The notes beneath the pieces were generated by a model. The model was not told where the DNA came from. It worked only from the letters and a program-made list of their open reading frames with translations, and did not search any database. This document shows positions 1 through 10,448 of a DNA stretch of 64,000 nucleotides, piece by piece. Origin of the DNA: Trema orientale (lineage: Eukaryota > Streptophyta > Magnoliopsida > Rosales > Cannabaceae). Position numbers and translations under genes: made by a program. The stretch covers positions 104,161-168,160 of the forward strand of contig JXTC01000077.1 of assembly GCA_002914845.1 (NCBI GenBank), in the 5' to 3' direction. Position 1 is the stretch's first letter, and each line of letters begins with the position of its first letter.

Positions 1-985
1 TAATTTGGTTTAGATGCTTATTGTGTGACACTTGTTTATGTTTGTTTACTGCAGTACTTTGGTTATTGATGATGATTTTCATTATAGACTCTGTTTATTA
101 TATTTTATATGATGCATTTCATATTTTCTGACTTTCCCATTGTGGTTAACAACAAAGTTTGTGGTAATACACTAAAGGGGAAAGACTACGGTCGATCTCA
201 ATAAAGTTTCGGATGGACCAGTTGAAAAGAGACACGGTAAACCACATTGTGTGTATTTTCCATGCCACATTCCATACTCGATCTGTGTCATTCGGGTGTA
301 TTAGTACGATGATCATTGAGGGTTCTAGTTGCCATCCAAATAAGTGCAACGACGAGCGCTTTGGTTTCGTGCTGATATGTCTGATGGACGGGATTGTAAC
401 TTCGGGGATATTCAGGAATAATATGGTATATTCATGGCCATACTTCAGTTTTGCAATACAATTGTATTTGGTTCGTATGTGACCCAAGTAGGAGATTGTT
501 AGGAATTTTATTTCCTATGTTAGGCCACATATTTTATCAATTGTATTGGGCCATATTATTCTTAAGCAGACCCAATAAGTGATTTAATTAAGGCTGGGTC
601 AGGATATCTAACTGGGTATGGATACCAATGTGGATACCCTGTTAGTCACCCAGTTAGGGTTTGATGAATACCCAACAGGGGACTATTTAAAGAATCTATT
701 AGGCTTATGGTCCCTGTAGCGAAAAGAATACGTATGCTCAATTTTCTGTAACCCACCATCAGTTACAGAAAATTCTATCTAAGTGACATTAGGCTTTCGG
801 GCTACAGAAGATCAAACCCTCTAACAATTACAGTCAATCACTATCGCTTCCGCCTTCGGTTCATCGTCCAGACTACGGTATTGATCATGGATTCAGGTAT
901 ACTCAATGAATCCCTTCCTATCAGTTTTACATGAATGTTCTAGGGTTTGTGTTTGGTTTTGCAATCTCATATATTCATGCTAACA
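1..985 (+). mobile_element. 3' end of an LTR retrotransposon (tail plus 3' LTR)
   Basis: A purine-rich tract (AGTAGGAGAT) ends at 496 and is followed directly by TGTTAGGAAT, the usual junction between polypurine tract and 3' LTR in plant copia-type elements. The LTR probably runs 497-985, ending in GCTAACA, so its ends form the inverted pair TGTTAG/CTAACA. Positions 1-496 would then be the tail of the internal region; no convincing protein is visible in it. The 5' part of the element lies outside the window. The LTR right end is a guess because no target-site duplication can be checked. Calling it Ty1/copia is inference from the junction style only. Confidence 0.5.
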
Positions 986-1468
986 TATTTTAGATACTTG
1001 CAAAGTGTTTATGATAATTCCCATAGGAAGTTTGTTTTGAAATTAGCTAGGGAATAGCTCCAAGTGTGCTCAGAAGGAAAATAATCAACTAGCAGATAAG
1101 TATAATTCTCAACTAAGTGCTGTAAAAATGGGTCACTCGGCCTGGATTGAATGGGCCAAAGAGGATAAGAGGGCCCAACAGTCCCAACCCGGAATTTAAA
1201 TGGCAGGCCTAGCTAGGCCCACAGTCGGCTTGGCCAGAAGAGTTGACCAGCCTGACCAGGCCTTAAATTATGGCAGGCTAACTAGGGCCAGCACAATTTG
1301 GAGATAAAAAGGGAAAATAGTGTCAAGTAGGAAATTCAAATGGACAAGTATTAAGACATGGCCATTTGGTAACCAAATTAATAAAAGGAAGCTGAAATTT
1401 CCCGTCCTATATACGACCAAGGCAGCAAGTCTGAGAGAGAGAGAGAGAAAGAGTTGAGGTATAAAAGC
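986..1468. other. Intergenic spacer, no gene seen
   Basis: No coding potential or clear element. It includes a GC-richer patch at about 1135-1290 with repeated GGCC/AGGCC words (ggcaggcctagctaggccc) and a short GA run near 1434-1450. Nothing further is supported. Confidence 0.5.
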
Positions 1469-1471
1469 TAA

Positions 1472-2422
1472 GGGGTTGTTTGACATTATAACTAAAAAGC
1501 AGTTTTTTGTTTTTAAAAACAGAAAATTATTCTCTAAGAACAAGTAAAGGGTGTTTGACATTGTTATCTGAGAACAGCTTTTAAAAACATAGTTAAAAAA
1601 ACAAAAAATTCAGAAAACAACAAAATGTTGTTTTCAAGGTATTTTCTTAATCTTTTCTTTTTTCTAAAAATAAAAATAAAAATTCTTTCATATGACTTTC
1701 ATATACATATTTTCTTGTAACTTTCTCTCTCATCATTTTATCTCGTCACTTTCTCTTTCATCATTTTCTCTCGTCACTTTCTCTCTCCTCACTCTCTCTT
1801 ATCACTTTTTTTCTCTTTATTTTCTCAATTCTCATTATCTCTCGTCACTTTCTCTCTCCTCATTCTCTCTTATCACTTTCGCTCTCCTCATTCTCTCTCA
1901 TCATTTTATTCAATTACTTTCTCTCTCATCATTTTCTATCTCTTATTTTTTAATTACATTATATCTCCTCATTCTCTACTGCTACTTTATTTTTTTATAA
2001 CTTTTTTTATCTTTATTTTCTTTTCCCATGCATTCTTATCACTTTCTCTCTCTTGTGTATTTTCATTAGTTTTTTTTCTTCTTATATCTTTCTCAACATT
2101 TTTTATTTCTCTATTCTCTCTTATCACTTTCTCTCTCATTATTATCTTTCATTACTTTTTCTCTTGTAATTTTCTCTTTCCTCATTTCCTTACTTGAATT
2201 TATCTCTAATCACTCTCTCTTAAATTTTTCTCTCTAAATATTTTTTTTATAATACAAATATGATTTTTTATATTTATATAATTTTTTTCCCTAAAAAATA
2301 TTTCTAGAAAACATTTGCCAAACATCCATTGTTTTCTGAAAACATTATAAAACAGTTTTTGTTCTCATCTCTAAAAACACAACTCTGAAAACTAAAAACA
2401 AAAAACAATACCAAACAGGCCC
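1472..2422. mobile_element. Tourist/PIF-Harbinger-like non-autonomous element with pyrimidine-rich core
   Basis: The left end reads GGGGTTGTTTGACATT. The reverse complement of the right end reads GGGCCTGTTTGGTATT, matching at 12 of 16 positions, and similarity continues inward (GTTTTTTGTTTTTA on both sides). The element is flanked on both sides by TAA (1469-1471 and 2423-2425), the 3-bp TWA duplication expected for PIF/Harbinger and Tourist elements. A second GGGTGTTTGACATTG motif occurs at about 1547. The core, 1690-2240, is a degenerate CT-rich repeat (tctctcatcatttt and variants) on the plus strand. No transposase is encoded. At 951 bp it is long for a MITE; slippage expansion of the core may explain this. 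Confidence 0.7.
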
Positions 2423-2425
2423 TAA

Positions 2426-3104
2426 GTTTTTCTTTTCTTTTATTTTATTTCAATTAAACAATTTCAAGAGCTAAGCGTTTCTCTCAAAATTTTCTTCTTC
2501 CTCTCCATTTTCTTCTTCAAACCCTAGCCATCTAAGTCCCTTTTTCTTCTTTTTTTGCCTCTCAAATCTTCCTTAAACTTGTGCCATCTTGACCGTTAAT
2601 TCAAGAACTCCAACATCTGTGATAATTAGATCCATCTACCAAGTAAAGATGGTCTATGCAAAGGTGTTTTTTCAAGATAATTCTAATGTGAGATTGAAAC
2701 TTTTTAAGTGTTCTAGCATGGATTATGATTTTAGAGGTCCATTTTTACAACACTGTTTAATTATAACTAGTTTATAATTATAAACTTGTTGATAATCAAT
2801 TATTCTAAGAGGAAAATAGTCAAATAAGTGTAACTATCAACTAGTTTGTATAAGAAAAATAGTCAACTAGAATGATGGAAAGGGACAGATTTAGAAATTC
2901 ATTATAAAATTGCTATAATTGTGAAAAATAAAAAGAAATTGCTATAAATAACATATTTCTATAAGTGTTATTGGTAGTAATGTCGATGTAATTATTTGTT
3001 ATTGGCCTAATGGCCAATCCAATGTATTAATATGGTAACTTAGTATTATTTTGTTTTTATTTTTCGTTTTTTTATTTAAGTAAAGATATATAATTACATA
3101 TATA
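2426..3104. other. Intergenic spacer
   Basis: AT-rich DNA without a supportable gene. The 62-codon frame at 2589-2777 has no recognisable motif and is probably chance. Confidence 0.4.
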
Positions 3105-3471
3105 AGGAGAACTATAAAAATATACTCTCAGATTTGAGTGTTATGTAATTTAAATCCTGAGATTTGGACTCTACAAACTAATATCCTGAGATTAAAAATT
3201 TCTGAAAATTAATACCTTGAACTGACTTTTTGACTAATTTTAGTAACGAAAAAATAATAATATCCTCTATTAAAACTGGATTAATCCTTATTATTCTCCT
3301 TAATTTTGAGGATATTATTGTCTTTTATCAGTTAAATTTATTCAAAAAGTTAACTCGGAGTATTAATTTTTAGAAATTCTTAATCTCAATGTATTATTTT
3401 GTAGAATTGAAACTTAAGGATTCATATTATGGAACATCTAAATAACAAGGTATTTTTTTACAATTTATCCT
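3105..3471. repeat. Fold-back (inverted-repeat) element, about 370 bp
   Basis: The two halves are imperfect reverse complements. The left arm starts AGGAGAACTATAAAAATATA and the right arm, read on the minus strand, starts AGGATAAATTGTAAAAAAAT. Inner parts also pair: CTACAAACTAATATCCTGAG with CTACAAAATAATACATTGAG. The whole could form a long hairpin, as in fold-back MITEs. No target-site duplication is certain, so the superfamily cannot be assigned. Confidence 0.6.
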
Positions 3472-3746
3472 ATGTGTGTGTGTATATATATATATATTTC
3501 CACAAAATCATGCTTTGTTCGGTATGAGTAGCTCTTCCCTAAAACTAAAAATAATGGTTATCTAATGTTTGATATGAGGAGTCTATTATCTTTGTACCTT
3601 GGGATTATTATTGTCCATAAAGAAGCTAATAAAGCTAATAAAGTTGTTCATAAACTTGCAAAATTAGCCCTAAGGATAGTTGATAAGCTAAACTCCTCTA
3701 TCATTGGAGTCTGCAATGGGATTGTCCCGAAAACACCGTCTCTGTT

Positions 3747-4205
3747 ATGATTAAATGCCACGTTTAACTCTCTATTCTCATAAAACCCAAAGATATCCTT
3801 TCTATTTTCAAAATAAGAAAAAAGTTACTCTATTATTTTTTTGGTCAAACTTAAAATATGAAATATCTAAAATACCGTTGCATATGTTTCAAAAATTAAT
3901 TACCAAACACTGCTCATTATCTGATTAAATTTTTTATTTAAAAAATAAAAAGAATATCGCTTTATTTTTCTAGATTATAAAAAAAATATTGATAATGTAT
4001 TTTTTCAATATTTTTTAAATTATTATTTTTTAAAGAAATCAATTGAGGATTATTTGGATATCAATATTCTACGGATATTAATGTCATTTAGAAAAGAATT
4101 TAATCAAAACTTTGACCGATAAAAGAAGAATGATTACTTTTTTGAAAAATAAAAGGGATACTTTTAGGTTTTATGAGAGTAGGGGATTAAATGTAATATT
4201 TAGCT
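3747..4205. repeat. Second fold-back element, about 460 bp
   Basis: The left arm contains CTATTCTCATAAAACCCAAA followed by a TATCC...ATTTTCAAAA stretch. The minus strand from the right end contains CTACTCTCATAAAACCTAAA followed by a matching TATCC...ATTTTTCAAAA stretch. The arms stay similar for about 150 bp around an AT-rich centre near 3970. Family and exact ends are not determined. Confidence 0.55.
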
Positions 4206-4753
4206 AAAACATAAGGATGTTCCTGGATTATCTTGTCTGGAATTCAGTCTGATTTGATCTAAGGGTTTTTGGCATGGTTGCCCCCTGAATTTTTTGTGGA
4301 TTGGCAATGTGGCTCTTGAATTAAATTATTTTGCAATTAACCCTTTAAATTCTCGAAACAGTAATAATCAACTCCAATCTATTAAGAGGTGTTAAATTGT
4401 GGACGGAATTGACATGTACCAGTCATATGCTGCATTCTTTAGGGGTGTAAGTGGTATTTCCTTAAATTGTCATTTATTTGAGGGAAAAATAAAAAGAAAT
4501 TTAAAAATTTTTGGTAAAAATTAAAAAGTTTAAAATTCAAACTTTACTTAAATTATCTCTAAACTAATTTAAATTACCTATAATTAACTAAAATCAATTA
4601 AAATTTAATTAAAATTATTTAAATTTAGAAATATTAAAAAAATAAATTTAAATATTCAATTTAGTTAAAAAATAATATTTAAATTTATTTTTTAAATATT
4701 TCTAAATTTAAATAATTTCAATTAACTTTTAATTGATTTTAGTTAACTATGGG

Positions 4754-5557
4754 TGTTGTGTGCTAAAAATGTAAGCTATAAAAAAGGTGCGCGCAAAATA
4801 TGAGGTGCGTGCAAAATATAAAGCGCGTACAAAATATGAGGTGCGTGCAAGCTTTCAACATAAGGAATTTTTACTTGTTGTCAACCGCAACTTAAAAAGT
4901 GCATGCGATCTCAACTATGTAAGCTCATTTTTATCTATTAGCAAAATTATTGCGTCAAATGAGTGAAAGCTAGCTTGCTTATATAAAGCTATCTAAATAG
5001 CTTACACAAAGTTAGCTAGCACGTTACCAATTGCGCGCGAATTGAGAAGTTAGCCAGCAGCAGATTTGATATGCTGGCACTCCAAGAAGCGTATGCAACT
5101 ACGACAGATTCTTCTAGAAGATAGATAACTCAACAAATAATTGGATAATTATCATTTAAATTATGATAATTTATTCAAATATAGATAATTTGTTTATATT
5201 TAGATAATTATTGAATAATTTGTAATTATCTTATTAGGGATAACTATGCTACCTAAAATAATGCATGCAATTGTAAATGACTAGGACTCTCCATCTATAA
5301 ATAGAAGACCTCAGTCATATTGTAGATAAGTTCACAAGCGCACGCATTTTACTGAACTGAAACTATAGCATTGTATACACTCTCTTCATAATACACTACA
5401 GTGGACGTAGGTCATCTTTTTGGGGCTAAACCACTATAAAATCGCTCTCTTTATTTTTCAGAAAATTGTATGCGACATCTAAAAAACTGTATACAATTTG
5501 GTCGGATTCGCTCTTAGAATCCGATTAATCATTCCGTTGACAAAACTTCCGTCAACA
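4754..5557 (+). mobile_element. Solo LTR nested in the fold-back element
   Basis: The segment begins TGTTGTGTGC and ends CCGTCAACA, and is flanked by the 5-bp duplication ATGGG (4749-4753 and 5558-5562). Removing it restores the arm of the surrounding palindrome. It contains a TATA-like motif (TATAAATAG near 5296) and a transcript-leader-like segment with TTTTTGGGGCTAAACCACTA. Closely related sequence occurs in the LTR at 37562-38020 (TTTTTTGGGGCTGAACAACT, and the shared end CTTCCGTCAACA), so both belong to one family or to related families. Only one LTR copy and no internal sequence are present, the usual product of LTR-LTR recombination. Confidence 0.8.
4784..4855. repeat. 18-bp tandem repeat, four copies
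   Basis: Four successive units of the type AGGTGCGTGCAAAATATG, with small changes (GCGCGC, GCGCGTAC), lie near the start of the solo LTR. They are unusually GC-rich for the surroundings and may be enhancer-type repeats of the LTR U3 region; that role is inference. Confidence 0.7.
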
Positions 5558-6084
5558 ATGGGTAATTTAAATTAGTTTAGAGATAATTTTAGTAAACTTT
5601 AAAATTTAAACTTTCTAATTTTTACCAAAAATTGTTAAATTTCTTTTTTTTCCCCCCAAATAAATGACTATTTAAAGAAATATCATTTATACCCCTAAAG
5701 ATTGCAACATATGATTGACACATGTCAATTCTATCCATAATTTAATACCTCTTAACGAATTAGAATTGATTACCACTGTTTTGAGAATTGAAGGAGTTAA
5801 TTACAAAAAATTTTAATTCGAAGATCACATTGCCAATTCACGAAAAATTTAAGGGCAATCATGCTCCTTGATCTAATGCAAACAATCCTTTTACCCAGAA
5901 AATAAAAAAAGAAAAAATATTTAGAAAAATAAAATCAATGTAAAAAAAGGGGGAGGGGGAGGGGGGAGACTTGGGAACTCCTGACGAAACGACGGTAACG
6001 TCAGGAAACGACAACAACTTGGAAGTATATTTACATTTATCAATTGCGATCATTCGATGCTAAAGCTGATAGTAGGCATCAGCA

Positions 6085-8869
6085 ATGGCCGCCACCACTC
6101 AGACGAGGCGAGTTCGGGCATTCAAGCGGTGGATGAAGTCCCAAGGGATCGAATGCAGCGATGCCCTCCAACTCTGCGACTGTCCTCTCCAGGGTCTCTC
6201 AGTCAGAGCCCTCTGTTACCTCAGCGAAGGCGACGTGGTGGCCACAATACCCAAGCTCGCCTGCCTCACCATCCGTACCACCGGCGCCCGAGACCTCATC
6301 GAGAGCGCCTCTTTTGATGGCTCCCTGGGACTCTCGGTGGCCATCATGTACGAGAGAAGCCTCGGCCAGAGCTCCCCCTGGGCCCCCTATCTTCAACTCT
6401 TGCCTTACCAAGAGTGCTTGCCTTTGGTTTGGACCCCAGAAGAGGTTGACAGCCTACTCTGCGGCACTGAGCTCCATAAGGTATGCTCTTTTATACTTTC
6501 TCTATATGTATTAAGAGAATGTATTTTTCTCTGTCTTTGTATATGCTTTTTGCCCATTTAAGACGATCTTCTGCAATGGGTTGGGTTTACGAAATGCATA
6601 ACTCTTTAAATATTTATAAGTGTTTGTGATTTTTAATCACACAAGACCATCTTCTGTAATGGGTTGATGGTGATTTAGGAAATGCAGAACTCTTGTAAGA
6701 CCATCTTTTGTAATAGGTAGATGGTGATTTAGAAATACGGGACTCTAAAATGTAGATTTAAGTTGATGTGTAATTATATTTTTGCATTCTATGTGTGTGT
6801 GTGTGTGTATATGTTTTTTTTTTTTTTTTCCCACTCACCAAAACCCATCTTGTGTCATGGGTTGATTGTGGCGTAGGAAATGCAGAACTACGTATGTACG
6901 TATATGATTTTACACATCAAAGACCATTTTCTGTGATGGGTTGATGGTAATTTAGGAAATACATAGAGATGTGTTTGTGTATATTGGCATATGAATGCAT
7001 GTATGCATTTGTGCCTTTGTGTGCTCTTTTACCCACCAAATATGATTTTCTGCAATGGGTTTATGGTGATTTGGAGCTCTGACGTGTTGATGTAGGTAGG
7101 CGGTGAAAGAAGACCAAGCTCTTATATGTGAGGACTGGAAAGAGAACATTTTGCCTCTGTTGGAATTAGATTCTTTTCAGCTTGATGCAAGCTTCTTCAG
7201 CGTCCAAGACTATTTCGCTGCTAGAACTCTCATTGCATCTCGGTCTTTTGAGATTGATGACTTCCATGGTTCTGGAATGGTTCCTTTGGCTGATCTGTAA
7301 GTTGTTTTATTGTGAATGTCGAATTCTGGTTTCATTGTATCAGACATGTAAGTAACAATCACATCTTTTATCGATATTTCAGCTTTAATCACAAAACAGG
7401 AGCTGAGGATGTGCACTTCACTGCTGTATCTTCTCACTCTGACTCCGATAGTGAGGCTGACAATGGCCAAATGAATGGTCATACCAATGCTGATGACGAT
7501 GAATATGAATTGGAACCGACTCCTCCAGTTTCTCCCATGGATAATGCCGAGCTGGGCATTACACTTTCAGGAAGAAAGTCTCTGGTGGAGTGCCCTTCAG
7601 ATTGGGGGAATGATCCTGCAGCCTTGGAGATGATTATGATCAAAGATGTCAAAGTGGGATCTGAGGTAAGTTTTCTTCTATGGTTTTTCAGATAGTGTGA
7701 ATGTTTTTCTTCATATATGTTTTGAATTTGTGGTCACATGCGTTTGTTCTTGCAAAAAGTGTTTGTGATTGTACTATATTTGTTTCCCTCTGGAACTTGA
7801 TGATTTAATTTTTCCATTAAGGGCCAAAACTCTATGGTAGAAGAGGTCACATCATATTTCAGCCAATGTAATTCAGTTTAAAGCAAGTAGACCATTATAT
7901 TTGTTGCATTCCTTAACTGAGCTCCGAGGCATTGGGGATTAACTATGTCTTGTCTGATTCTGAGTTTTAACATTACCCATTACCTCCTTAAATAGTAAAA
8001 GAACTACTTGAGCTCATAATGTATTTTGATTTAGATCGACTAAGTTCTGTTTTCGCCTTTTGGTCTAGTCTTTTCATCTTAATATCTGTTTTACACTGCT
8101 TGAGGATCTTCTAAGAATAGTTGCTGTTCTGGTTTTGTTACTTTAAAATTTTAGTTTACTTCTTGATGGAAATTCTTTTGAATTCTTTGTCCTTTTCTAA
8201 ATCTGTCAGGTCTACAATACTTATGGTTCAGTAGGTAATGCTGCCCTACTTCACAGATACGGATTTACAGAGCCAGATAACCCATATGACATTGTGAACA
8301 TTGATCTGGCACTAGTACTCCAGTGGAGCTTGTCTTTGTTTTCTAGCCGGTGTAGTAGAGCGAGGGTATCTCTATGGAGAAAATTGGATTACTCTGGGTG
8401 TGTCAGCCAGAACTCTGAATATTTCGAGGTCTCATTCGATGGAGAACCCCAGATAGAGCTGCTGACTTTGTTATACATCATGCTGTTACCAGAGGATGCA
8501 TATTATGAGTTGGATTTTGCAGTGTCAACTGCAAGGAATTCGGAGGACTTGAAGGGAGGAATTTGTATGTTTTTGTTTGGAGGAACTTCAGAAATGAGCA
8601 GCGACATGTTGATGAACAAAAGTGTTGGTAATGCTCTTTTGTCACTCGCAGATATAAGAGAGGGTCTTTATGGTTCGAAGTCATTAGAAGATGATATTGA
8701 AGCATTAAAGAGGTGTTGTTGCATAAGAGATAAGAAGTTATACCATTCTTTGACGCTTCAAATTTGCGAGAGAAGAATCCTTGAGAAGCTAAGAACTTAT
8801 GTTGCTGATACTGCTCACTTGAGAATTAGTAGGAGAGCTTCCACGAGGAAGAAATTGAAGAGGACTTGA
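6085..8869 (+). CDS. SET-domain protein-lysine N-methyltransferase (SETD6/Rubisco LSMT-like)
   Basis: Four exons by eye: 6085-6480, 7100-7296, 7383-7665 and 8210-8869, all with GT/AG introns and consistent phase, giving about 511 residues. The start ATG has a good context (agcaATGGCC). The split SET domain is recognisable: an N-terminal part with GDVVATIPK, the central PLADLFNHKTG segment carrying the NH motif, and VYNTYGSVGN with the catalytic-type tyrosine near the C-terminal end of SET. A helical C-terminal half resembling the Rubisco-LSMT substrate-binding domain follows. An acidic serine/aspartate-rich insert (SDSDSEAD...DDDEYELE) separates the NH segment from NTYG. Family members transfer methyl groups from S-adenosylmethionine to lysines of Rubisco, ribosomal or nuclear proteins. 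The actual substrate is not predictable here, and which plant subgroup (the ribosomal-lysine-methyltransferase-3-like clade is my best guess) is inference. The gene converges on the J-domain gene downstream and looks intact. Confidence 0.9.
6560..7075 (+). repeat. Degenerate dispersed repeat inside SET-gene intron 1
   Basis: The intron holds about six diverged copies of a roughly 45-bp motif of the form ACCATCTTCTGTAATGGGTT, often followed by GATGGTGATTTAGGAAATGC. Copies begin near 6564, 6646, 6699, 6841, 6922 and 7041, at irregular spacing. Microsatellites (TG)n and a poly-T run sit between copies at 6791-6830. The pattern suggests local duplication within the intron. No function is evident. 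Confidence 0.7.
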
Positions 8870-10448
8870 GATGTTGAATTCCATTTTGATGGCTTCATGT
8901 TTTTTGTGCCATTTCCTCTTGCAAATATGTGACCAACTCAAAAGGCTCAGAAATGAGTTGCATGGATAATAAGTTAACATTTTTGTTATTTTTTGTTGTG
9001 AAGGGTCAAAAAGTCTAAATTGGATATGAATTTCTACAATTATTATAAAAGGATTGTTGTTACCGTTGTCTTTCTTATAAATTTAGTTCAACGATAACAA
9101 ACAAGATATGGTCTGTGCATACTTAAACGTAGCATCGTTCAAAAAATTGTATTCGTTATCTTCTTTCTTTTTTACTGCCGTATCACTCCCGTCGCCTTAC
9201 CTTGGATGTAATATCCCAAGGTAACATCACTCTCTCTAATGTTGTGATATATCTTTTAATGAGCTTGTCCGGCATAGCTTTCAAAAATCTTTTGAGCAGT
9301 GTTTGGATGAATTATCAAATTATTTTTTTTTTTTTTTTTCTAAAGATCTTTTCTAGAAAGTATGAGCTCATAATATTTTGTAGGAAGATCTTCTAATTAA
9401 GATCTTCTAATACTATTCATTCAAAAAGTTAAACTGGCTATTGGTTGATTATTTCCGGGGAGTCACTTGCTGTATTTATCTCATAAGTGGGTACATTTTT
9501 GTTTGGGTTATTTACCTATATAAATACATAAAGAACTGTTTCTCATATAAGTTTATATGCATATAACCATTTCACGTTTAGTTGGAACAAAAACTACCAA
9601 TAATTAGACAGGTAGAACTTAAAACCAAATTTCGTTATTAGGATCATGTATTGAATTTGAAAGTGACTGGTAGGAGTATATATCTCTGGAATAGAAGTCC
9701 CCAAATTTATAAGGATATAGACTTAATCCAATAAGCTTTGTTGTGGCAAAGAAATTTCAGCAACTTCATTCTAATGTCCAGTAAATTTGGGTGTACAACA
9801 AGGGAAGAAACAGAAACATGAGGAAGAACAATTTGCCACATGCTAAACTGAAGCGGTGCAGCACTAAAGAAGTAAAATGACCAGCATGTGAAACAAAGCC
9901 ACAGTTGCTTAAAGAAGACGAAAGAGAGTCTCTAAGAAAAAAGTGTCACCTTAGCATGTAAGTTCGAGCGTCACATAACTCGGATTTTGCGTTTCTGGGT
10001 ACAAAGTATGAGAACAGGTATAGTTCAAGAGCCAGTATTAGGACTAAGCCTTTATCTCGTCTCAGAATGTCTTCAGGACAAATTCTCATAATTGTGAAGT
10101 TGCCTTATCACAATTTAGGCGCAGTTGAAGAGGCCGAAAAATAGGTGCATAAACAAAGTAAGCTATTTACATGTATGATGAATCAGCCTCAATTCAAGAA
10201 AATTATAGTTACATGAAGAGAAACTAATAGTATATCTATGAAAAGCATATACAGTTTATAAACAAATTATACAAAGAATACAGAGTACTGTATTTCATCT
10301 TCTATACTAATAAGATTGGTTAATTATCTTTATCTATGTCCTGATCTGACTGAAAGGAGCCAAACTTTCCAATATAACTCGTTAAAATAAAACAAGAGAT
10401 CCATAGAAACCCTCTTTTCTTTTTGCTGGAACATCAATGGAAGCCCTC
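8870..10448. other. Spacer between convergent genes
   Basis: This carries the presumed 3' untranslated regions of the SET gene (left) and the J-domain gene (right). No further gene or identifiable transposon was found. Poly-T (9323-9340) and poly-A (10550-10562) runs occur. Confidence 0.5.

Larger units (their letters stand above)
4263..5867. mobile_element. Mutator-like fold-back element with 9-bp target duplication, split by a solo LTR
   Basis: The element is flanked by the 9-bp direct repeat TTGATCTAA (4254-4262 and 5868-5876), the size typical of Mutator-like insertions. The left end (GGCATGGTTGCC followed by ATTGGCAATGTGGCTCTTGA) is mirrored on the minus strand from the right end (AGCATGATTGCC followed by ATTGGCAATGTGATCTTCGA). 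Pairing continues through the AT-rich interior (AAATTTAGAAATAT against ATATTTCTAAATTT around 4650-4710), so nearly the whole element is one palindrome of about 800 bp. An LTR at 4754-5557 has landed in its right arm. No transposase is encoded. Assignment to the Mutator superfamily rests on duplication length and long terminal repeats. Confidence 0.75.

Noticed and set aside
213..482. 89-codon frame with a matching antisense frame (146-487)
   Set aside because: No conserved motif on either strand; it lies in the internal tail of an LTR element next to the polypurine tract.
1692..2000. 102-codon serine/leucine/phenylalanine-rich frame
   Set aside because: Translation of a CT-rich low-complexity repeat inside the Tourist-like element.
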